DNA of 18,357 bases from DAIRFP01 sp036794995. Its GTDB lineage: Bacteria; Desulfobacterota; Binatia; UBA9968. Where the stretch lies: contig DAIRFP010000099.1 in the NCBI GenBank assembly GCA_036794995.1, positions 1 to 18,357 on the forward strand. The letters run 5' to 3'. Below, piece by piece: positions 13,245 to 18,357 of the stretch. The position numbers and the translations under genes were made by a program. The notes under the pieces were generated by a model that did not search any database, was not told the DNA's origin, and was given only the letters and a program-made list of their open reading frames with translations. Positions within the stretch are counted from its first letter, which is position 1. Each line of letters starts with the position of its first letter.

Positions 13245-15716
13245 CTAAACATTGTCGCTCTCCGTCGAGCCGGCGCCGCCGGAAGCCGCCGCCTTACTTC
13301 CTCCCCATCTCCAACCGCTGATTTGCGGCGCGTCCTCGCCGTGCTCGCGAATATATTCCTTGTGCTCGATGAGCGCGTCGCGGATCGCTTGTTTCGCATA
13401 AGCTGCCCGCGCGCCCAACTGCGGCACGCGGTCGATGACATCTTGGACCAAATGAAAGCGGTCCAAATCATTGAGCACGCACATATCGAAGGGCGTGGTA
13501 GTTGTCCCTTCTTCCTTATATCCTCGCACGTGGAGATTGTCATGGTTTGTGCGCCGATAGGTCAAACGATGAATCAACCAGGGATAACCATGAAAAGCGA
13601 AGATGATCGGCTTGTCTTTGGTGAACAGCGCGTCGAAATCTTTGTCGCTCAAGCTGTGCGGGTGCTCGTGGGGCGACTGCAAAGTCATGAGGTTGACGAC
13701 GTTGATCACTCTGATTTTCAGCTCGGGAATATGCCGGCGCAGGAGATCCACCGCCGCGAGGGTCTCCAAAGTAGGTACGTCACCACAACAGGCCATCACC
13801 ACGTCAGGCTCCCCGCCCCGATCATTGCTCGCCCATTCCCAGATCCCAATGCCCGCCGTGCAATGTTTGATCGCCTGGTCCATATTCAGCCACTGCGGAG
13901 CGGGCTGTTTCCCGGCGATGACGACATTGACGTAGTTGCGGCTCCGCAGGCAGTGGTCTGTTACTGAAAGCAGGCAGTTGGCATCCGGCGGAAGATAGAC
14001 GCGCACGATCTCGCCCTTCTTGTTGATGACATGATCGATGAAGCCGGGGTCTTGATGGGAAAAACCATTGTGGTCCTGGCGCCAGACATGCGACGACAGA
14101 AGGTAGTTGAGGGAGGCGATGGGACGGCGCCACCCGATATCGTTGCATACTTTAAGCCACTTGGCGTGCTGATTGAACATCGAATCGATAATATGAACGA
14201 ACGCTTCATAACAGGAAAAAAAACCATGGCGCCCGGTCAGCAGATAACCCTCCAGCCACCCTTGGCACTGATGCTCGCTCAGCATCTCCATCACCCGCCC
14301 ATCGGGAAGCAGGTGATCATCGTAGGGATAGCGGTCCGCGACCCAGGCACGATTGGTGACGTCGAGCACATCCTGCCACCGATTGGAGTTGTTCTCGTCG
14401 GGACTGAAGAGACGAAAATTCTTGCTGTCCATATTCCGCTTCATCGTGTCGCGCAGGAATTTGCCCATGACGCGGGTGGCCTCCGCATCGACACTGCCGG
14501 GACTGGGAACTTGGACGGCGTAGTCCCGAAAGTCCGGCATGCGCAGGTCCCTCAGCAGCAGCCCGCCGTTCGCGTGAGGATTGGCGCTCATGCGCCGTTC
14601 TGCTCTGGGCGCCAGCTCCGCGAGATCGGCCTTGAAGCGGCCGTCACTCTCGAATAGCTCCTCCGGCCGATAGCTCTTCATCCATTTTTCGAGGATCTTT
14701 ACGTGCTGGGGATTCTCATGCATCTCGCCCATGGGCACCTGATGGCTGCGCCAATAGTCCTCGGTGCGCTGGCCATCGATTTCCTTCGGGCAAGTCCAGC
14801 CCTTGGGGGTGCGCAGGACGATCATCGGCCAGCGCGGCCGCTTCAAGCCGCTGCCTTTGGGCGAACCCCTCCGTGCCTCGGCTTGAATCTGCTTGATCTC
14901 AGCGATGACCTGATCGATGGTGGCGGCCATCAACTGGTGCATCTTCGCCGGTTCATGTCCCTCGACGAAATAGGGTATATAACCATAGCCGCGCAGCAGC
15001 TGATCCAATTCTTCGTGGCTGATGCGCGCCAGCACGGTGGGATTGGCGATCTTGTAGCCGTTCAAGTGCAAGATCGGCAGCACCGCGCCGTCGCCGACTG
15101 GGTCGAGAAACTTGTTCGAATGCCAGCTCGTGGCCAGCGGTCCGGTCTCCGCCTCGCCGTCGCCGATCACACAGGCAACGATCAAGTCGGGATTATCAAA
15201 GGCCGCACCGTAGGCGTGCGAAAGGGCGTAGCCGAGCTCCCCTCCTTCATGGATCGAGCCGGGCGTCTCAGGCGCAACGTGGCTCGGGATGCCGCCGGGG
15301 AAGGAAAACTGCTTGAAGAGTCTCTTCATCCCCTCTTCATCCTGGGAAATATTCGGGTAGATCTCGCTGTAGGTCCCCTCGAGGTAGGTATTCGCTACCA
15401 GCCCCGGTCCGCCGTGCCCTGGCCCGGTAATGTAAATCATGTCCAGGTCCTGCGCCTTGATGACTCGGTTGAGATGAACGTAAACGAAGTTCAAGCCCGG
15501 CGTTGTGCCCCAATGACCCAACAGACGCGGCTTGATGTGATCCTTGCTGAGCGGCTTTTTCAACAGCGGATTGTCGTAAAGGTAGATCTGACCTACCGAT
15601 AGATAGTTGGCAGCGCGCCAATAGGCATCGATTTTCTGCGCCACCTCCGCCGGCAGCGGCTTGGTTTTATCGGCTGGCCTGGGTTTAATACCGGAGTTTT
15701 CATGGGACGCCGCCAT
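13245..15716 (-). CDS. xfp: Phosphoketolase (xylulose-5-phosphate/fructose-6-phosphate)
   Basis: This 823-residue cytosolic enzyme is dependent on thiamine diphosphate and Mg2+. It cleaves xylulose 5-phosphate, and often fructose 6-phosphate, with phosphate to acetyl phosphate plus glyceraldehyde 3-phosphate or erythrose 4-phosphate. Family signatures are clear: GHWGTTPGLNF (67-77), YITGPGHGGPG (95-105, with the catalytic His region), EGTYSEIYP (114-122), SHVAPETPGSIHEGGELGY (145-163) and the cofactor-binding IGDGEAETGP (184-193). XFP N-terminal, central and C-terminal regions follow at normal spacing. Length is typical of the family (about 790-825). The last 20 or so residues are a low-complexity Gly/Ser/Ala tail. 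The ATG at 15714-15716 has GGAGGAGA before it. No acetate kinase or phosphotransacetylase is in the window to use the acetyl phosphate. X5P-only versus dual specificity cannot be told here. Confidence 0.96.
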   Translation of the reverse strand: MAASHENSGIKPRPADKTKPLPAEVAQKIDAYWRAANYLSVGQIYLYDNPLLKKPLSKDHIKPRLLGHWGTTPGLNFVYVHLNRVIKAQDLDMIYITGPGHGGPGLVANTYLEGTYSEIYPNISQDEEGMKRLFKQFSFPGGIPSHVAPETPGSIHEGGELGYALSHAYGAAFDNPDLIVACVIGDGEAETGPLATSWHSNKFLDPVGDGAVLPILHLNGYKIANPTVLARISHEELDQLLRGYGYIPYFVEGHEPAKMHQLMAATIDQVIAEIKQIQAEARRGSPKGSGLKRPRWPMIVLRTPKGWTCPKEIDGQRTEDYWRSHQVPMGEMHENPQHVKILEKWMKSYRPEELFESDGRFKADLAELAPRAERRMSANPHANGGLLLRDLRMPDFRDYAVQVPSPGSVDAEATRVMGKFLRDTMKRNMDSKNFRLFSPDENNSNRWQDVLDVTNRAWVADRYPYDDHLLPDGRVMEMLSEHQCQGWLEGYLLTGRHGFFSCYEAFVHIIDSMFNQHAKWLKVCNDIGWRRPIASLNYLLSSHVWRQDHNGFSHQDPGFIDHVINKKGEIVRVYLPPDANCLLSVTDHCLRSRNYVNVVIAGKQPAPQWLNMDQAIKHCTAGIGIWEWASNDRGGEPDVVMACCGDVPTLETLAAVDLLRRHIPELKIRVINVVNLMTLQSPHEHPHSLSDKDFDALFTKDKPIIFAFHGYPWLIHRLTYRRTNHDNLHVRGYKEEGTTTTPFDMCVLNDLDRFHLVQDVIDRVPQLGARAAYAKQAIRDALIEHKEYIREHGEDAPQISGWRWGGSKAAASGGAGSTESDNV

Positions 15717-15928
15717 CCGTTCTCTCCTCCACTCAGTGAATTCGAAAGCCGGGCTTCCGTGAGGGTTCTACCTCGCCATCATGTCATGGATCTGAGTCTC
15801 GTTAAACTAATCAGCGGTTGTTTTCATCCCCTACTCAATCTCTAGCAAGAGACTGTGTCGCAATAAATCGTAACTCCCACAGAGGGCGAAGCCTTGTCGT
15901 ACTAGTAGAGGAAACCCGAAAACTTTGC
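15717..15928. other. Phosphoketolase upstream region
   Basis: These 212 bp precede the phosphoketolase start and should hold its promoter. I see no convincing -35/-10 or sigma-54 -24/-12 pair and no operator-like dyad. On the plus strand a short stretch (about 15869-15895, RGRSLVVLV) faintly resembles the R-x-E-DIPLLV segment of NtrC-type activators and may extend the gene remnant that begins at 15929. Confidence 0.4.
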
Positions 15929-16066
15929 CATTGGACCTTGGTCCAACAAAGCCTAGCTAAGACCTCGGCCAGGTACGCATCTCTTGCAGCATTGCAATAT
16001 CTCCACCCAACACCCGGTATTCGTCAACTTGAAAACTTTTTTGGTGAGTTTGGATCCAGGCCTTAG
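15929..16066 (+). pseudogene. Remnant of an NtrC-type sigma-54 activator (AAA+ C-terminal segment)
   Basis: One plus-strand frame ending in TAG (16064-16066) reads LVQQSLAKTSARY (from 15938) and then SLAALQYLHPTPGIRQLENFF. Sigma-54 activators have, in the same order and spacing, a FVxxLAKKxGRR-like helix followed by ALxALxxYxWPGNIRELENFIER. Here WPGN has become TPGI, but RQLENF is kept. There is no start codon with a ribosome site, no Walker motif and no HTH after it, so if the match is real this is a decayed fragment. It lies opposite to, and between, the phosphoketolase and MFS genes. A 7-bp dyad, TTGGACC-TT-GGTCCAA (15931-15946), overlaps it. The match is by eye and short; chance similarity remains possible. 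Confidence 0.5.
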
Positions 16067-16094
16067 AGCGCTGGGTCAATTCCTTTGCGCGGCT

Positions 16095-17300
16095 TCAGCG
16101 CCGCAGGGGAATCATCAGCAAGCCGACGGTGGCTAGCAGAGCGAGCGCCGCGCCAAAGAGGAACGGTGCGGCGGGACCGTACCAGTCCCAAAGAAGTCCG
16201 GCGAGAAGACTTGCCGGAAATGCCGCTACGCCCAGGGCCGCGTTGAAAATGCCGTAGGCCGTCCCGCGAAGCTGCTCGGAGACTAAGTCCGCCACTAGCG
16301 CGCTGGACGCTCCTAAAAAAGCCCCGTAGTAGAGCCCGTATCCCGCGTAGAGAATCCAGATGTGCCAACGGGCCGACGCAAAGGCAAAGCCGAGATAGAT
16401 GAGCGCATAGATCAGCCAGCCGGCGATGATTAACCCGCGCCTACCGAAAGTATCGGAGAGTGTCCCCCCTTTTGTCGACGTAAGCGCCACCACCAGGCTG
16501 AACGCGGCGACGACCAGAAATATTTCAACGGTTGAGAAACCCACCGTCTGGGCTCGAAGCATCAGAAAAGCATCGCTGGAGTTACCGAGGCTGAAGAGAG
16601 TGAGGGCCGCAATGAACGCCCAGAACCGGCCGTTCATTGCGGACCAGATCAAAATTGGGGAGCCTTTGACGGGCGATCTGGGCCGTTCCTCCACCCACCA
16701 CGCCATAACGCCAACCGCCGCCAAACCAGGTAACACGGCGAGCAGCACCAGCCACTCGTAACTCTCGCGAGTGAGCGTGAGCGTGTCTTGCTGCGTCGAG
16801 TAAAGCATGCCGGCCGCCACCATCAAGCCGAGAAACCCGCCGGCTTTGTCCATCGCTTTGTTAAAGCCGAAGGCACGGCCGCGGATCTCAGCAGGCGTGA
16901 TATCGGCGATCAGAGCGTCGCGCGGCGCCGTGCGGATGCCTTTACCGACCCGGTCCAGGAAACGCACCGCAAGCACCAGGCCCCAGGACGTGGCGAAGTA
17001 GAGCAGCGGTTTGGTGAAATTGGAGAAACCATAGCCCCACAAGGCCAGCGCTTTCTTCCGTCCGGTGCGGTCTGCAAGGTATCCGGAGGCGAGCTTTAGA
17101 AGGGTCGCCGTGCTTTCGGCAATCCCTTCGATGAGCCCGATGATGCCGATCCTGACTCCCAAAACGTTGGCCAGAAAAAGCGGCAAGGTGCGGACGGCAA
17201 CTTCACTGGAGAAGTCGTTGAGCAGTGAAACCACTCCCAACGCCCGTACTGTAGGATCAAGCGGGATTGCCTGATCGCGTATCGCTACGGTTTTTGCCAT
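16095..17300 (-). CDS. Major facilitator superfamily transporter, substrate unknown
   Basis: This 401-residue inner-membrane protein has a 12-helix MFS pattern: two six-helix halves joined by a charged loop near WWVEERPRSPVKGS. The MFS motif A is GYLADRTGRKK (73-83) in the first half, with a second copy, GTLSDTFGRRG, in the second half. The stretch LDRVGKGIRTAPRDALIAD (115-133) is a hallmark of a widespread MFS subgroup with N-terminal LLNDFSSE (26-33), whose substrates are not established. The frame reaches up to a TTG at 17307-17309, but the ATG at 17298-17300 is preferred although neither has a strong ribosome site. The flanking spacers both hold gene remnants on the opposite strand. No regulator or enzyme is linked closely enough to suggest the substrate. 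Confidence 0.9.
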   Translation of the reverse strand: MAKTVAIRDQAIPLDPTVRALGVVSLLNDFSSEVAVRTLPLFLANVLGVRIGIIGLIEGIAESTATLLKLASGYLADRTGRKKALALWGYGFSNFTKPLLYFATSWGLVLAVRFLDRVGKGIRTAPRDALIADITPAEIRGRAFGFNKAMDKAGGFLGLMVAAGMLYSTQQDTLTLTRESYEWLVLLAVLPGLAAVGVMAWWVEERPRSPVKGSPILIWSAMNGRFWAFIAALTLFSLGNSSDAFLMLRAQTVGFSTVEIFLVVAAFSLVVALTSTKGGTLSDTFGRRGLIIAGWLIYALIYLGFAFASARWHIWILYAGYGLYYGAFLGASSALVADLVSEQLRGTAYGIFNAALGVAAFPASLLAGLLWDWYGPAAPFLFGAALALLATVGLLMIPLRR

Positions 17301-17430
17301 GCCCGGCAAGCTTTCAGGCCGGACCCTATCAGATGTTTGCCCCGCGGGAAAGAAAGAAGACAGGAGACGCAGTTCATATTCTACGGCCGATCAGTTTTGA
17401 TTTCTTACCCAAATAGACAAGGCTCTGATG

Positions 17431-17645
17431 CGAATTTCCTTAATTCCGAGTCGCCTTAAATCCCCCTCTCCGAGTCTCTATATAATATCATCGTTCACGA
17501 ACTGGTCCATTTGCTGGAGCGGCATGATAACGACACCTTTACTGCGCTCATGAACAAGTTTCTGCCGCAGTGGCAGTTACGCCGAAAACGAACTGAACGC
17601 CGCGCCACTGGCGCATCAGACCTGGAGTTACTGAAGCTTCAATAG
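17431..17645 (+). pseudogene. Decayed C-terminal fragment of a YgjP/DUF45-type metallohydrolase
   Basis: From 17481 one plus-strand frame reads YNIIVHELVHLLERH and then NDTFTALMNKFLPQW before ending at TAG (17643-17645). This is the conserved end of YgjP-like zinc metallohydrolases: HExxH (codons at 17496-17510), the third His ligand in ERHDNDTF, and the LPQW helix. The upstream part of the family (LNLELAKKPPECLEY) is recognisable only in pieces spread over frames between 17431 and 17480: IPSRLKSPSPSLY in one frame, and a TAA at 17457-17459 in the frame of the HExxH. There is no start and no N-terminal domain. The gene has therefore lost most of its length and carries frameshifts or a stop. 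It lies on the strand opposite to the MFS and receiver genes. Catalytic residues survive, so decay looks fairly recent. Confidence 0.72.
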
Positions 17646-17713
17646 CGTTTGATTGTGTCTGGCTCCGGGGAGCACGTCCTAATCGGCCGGCCTGGCATCT
17701 ATCCTCGCACGGG

Positions 17714-18067
17714 TTATCGACCCAACATATCTTTGACCTTATGTAACAGATCATACATGTTAAAGGGCTTCATAAAACAGGTGAGGTGTCCGAGCCCTTT
17801 TTCTGCAAGCAAATAGGGGTGACCCGTTATGAGGATGATTGAAGTCGATAGGGAACGGGACTTTATGTAATCGAGGACGTCGAATGCGTTGAGGCGCGGC
17901 ATGACGACATCACAAATCATAAGATCAAAGACCTTTTGTTCAAGTATTTTTAGTGCACTCACACCGTCATCCGCCTCGTCTACCTCATAACCTTCCTCGC
18001 GCAACAGGTGGGCGACTAGCTGTCGGCTGCGAAGTTCGTTTTCGACCACAAGGATTGTTTTTGGCAT
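17714..18067 (-). CDS. Single-domain response regulator (CheY-like receiver)
   Basis: This 117-residue cytoplasmic protein consists of one receiver domain and no output domain. It shows the fold TILVVENELRSRQLVAHLLREEGYEVDEA, phospho-acceptor Asp53 (ICDVVMP), Thr81 (ILITGH) and Lys100 (CFMKPF). The acidic pocket reads VVEN (Glu9, Asn10) where the family usually has two acidic residues, so the second metal-binding position is Asn. Such proteins pass signals by protein contact or serve as relay intermediates. The kinase partner is not adjacent; the hybrid kinase at the other end of the window is one candidate, by inference only. The ATG at 18065-18067 lacks a strong ribosome site. It is divergent from the VOC gene, with 245 bp between them and no clear promoter hexamers that I would call. 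Confidence 0.88.
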   Translation of the reverse strand: MPKTILVVENELRSRQLVAHLLREEGYEVDEADDGVSALKILEQKVFDLMICDVVMPRLNAFDVLDYIKSRSLSTSIILITGHPYLLAEKGLGHLTCFMKPFNMYDLLHKVKDMLGR

Positions 18068-18300
18068 AGCCGCGCCATGCAGGATGTCTGAACAACAGAC
18101 CTATAGCATGTTTGATAGCGTGGTCAAAAGTTCGAGGTCTCACTGGGCTGGGTCCCGAGCTAAGGGTTTATCGGTTTTAGTTTCTGCCGTCACGCCCGCA
18201 TTCGGGGCTTCCTTATGTAGACCCTTCGCGCTAGAATTTTCTCAGGGCGCCTATTTAAGGCGAACGACCCTGGCAACGGTGGGCTGAAGCGAAGGCTCAC

Positions 18301-18307
18301 GAGGAGG
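18301..18307 (+). promoter_or_regulatory. Ribosome site GAGGAGG for the VOC gene
   Basis: GAGGAGG lies 5 bp before the ATG at 18313. It is the main reason, besides the encoded peptide, to accept that a plus-strand gene begins at the very edge of the window. Confidence 0.7.
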
Positions 18308-18312
18308 TCATC

Positions 18313-18357
18313 ATGGCAATAACGTTGAATCACACGATTGTGCCGGCCCACGACAAG
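18313..18357 (+). CDS. VOC/glyoxalase-type protein, first 15 residues (cut by window edge)
   Basis: Only MAITLNHTIVPAHDK is present. This matches the usual opening of vicinal-oxygen-chelate proteins (glyoxalase / bleomycin-resistance fold), where LNHTIVPA forms the first strand and His7 is typically a metal ligand. Such proteins are small metal-dependent enzymes with many substrates; nothing here narrows the function. The assignment rests on a very short match and the strong ribosome site before it. It is divergent from the receiver gene. Confidence 0.6.
   Translation, partial: MAITLNHTIVPAHDK

Noticed and set aside
13323..15602. Long plus-strand open frames (up to 299 codons) opposite phosphoketolase
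   Set aside because: They are antisense reflections of a strongly conserved GC-rich gene and show no independent domain.
17661..17680. GCTCC-GG-GGAGC dyad after the receiver gene as an intrinsic terminator
   Set aside because: The stem is only 5 bp, the loop too tight, and no T-tract follows on the minus strand.
1..18357. A new multigene defence, mobile or biosynthetic system
   Set aside because: The complete genes are individually recognisable signalling, metabolic and transport proteins (one unknown exported protein) with large spacers between them. No operon of linked unknown genes, array or integrase is present.

Overview
This is a GC-rich bacterial chromosomal window holding ten complete protein genes and two genes cut by its edges. 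It also holds two decayed gene fragments and several intergenic repeat-like structures. Lineage cannot be fixed from the sequence. The mix of very large PAS/GAF signalling proteins, a sigma-54 activator, a B12-dependent radical SAM enzyme, and glycogen and phosphoketolase enzymes, plus dyad repeats built on GTCATTCCCGAATG and TTCGACATCGCTCA arms, resembles uncultured soil or sediment bacteria of the deltaproteobacterial / NC10 / Rokubacteria kind. That placement is inference and weak.

Layout. Position 1-159 (minus) is the N-terminus of a secreted DUF3300 protein. 475-2595 (minus) is a soluble hybrid histidine kinase with two receiver domains. 2596-3047 is an AT-rich spacer with a perfect 26-bp palindrome and a tandem 10-bp repeat. 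3048-4610 (minus) is a B12-binding radical SAM protein like HpnP (DUF4070 type). 4733-5434 (minus) is a DUF4410-like lipoprotein. 5753-7963 (minus) is the glycogen debranching enzyme GlgX. 8220-11396 (minus) is a 1058-residue sigma-54-dependent activator with four PAS regions and one GAF region. 11397-12067 is a long spacer with a compound dyad repeat. 12068-12268 (plus) is a 66-residue excisionase-type helix-turn-helix protein. 12676-13128 (minus) is a small exported protein of unknown function. 13245-15716 (minus) is phosphoketolase. 16095-17300 (minus) is an MFS transporter. 17714-18067 (minus) is a lone receiver-domain protein. 18313 to the right edge (plus) is the start of a VOC/glyoxalase-type protein.

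How the genes may work together. GlgX and phosphoketolase are the metabolic core: GlgX debranches stored alpha-glucan, and phosphoketolase turns the resulting sugar phosphates into acetyl phosphate. They are about 5 kb apart with a sensor-activator between them, so joint control is possible but not shown. I read the spacers for sigma-54 -24/-12 elements and saw no convincing one. Three proteins are signalling parts (hybrid kinase, sigma-54 activator, lone receiver), but none is paired in an obvious operon. Most genes stand alone behind spacers of 100-670 bp.

The most notable things are two gene ruins in spacers, both on the plus strand opposite their neighbours. One resembles the C-terminal AAA+ segment of an NtrC-type activator (15929-16066). 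The other is the HExxH end of a YgjP/DUF45 metallohydrolase (17431-17645). Also notable are the compound repeat at 11655-11817 and the perfect palindrome at 2910-2935. I saw no rRNA, tRNA, CRISPR array, intact insertion sequence or convincing new multigene system.
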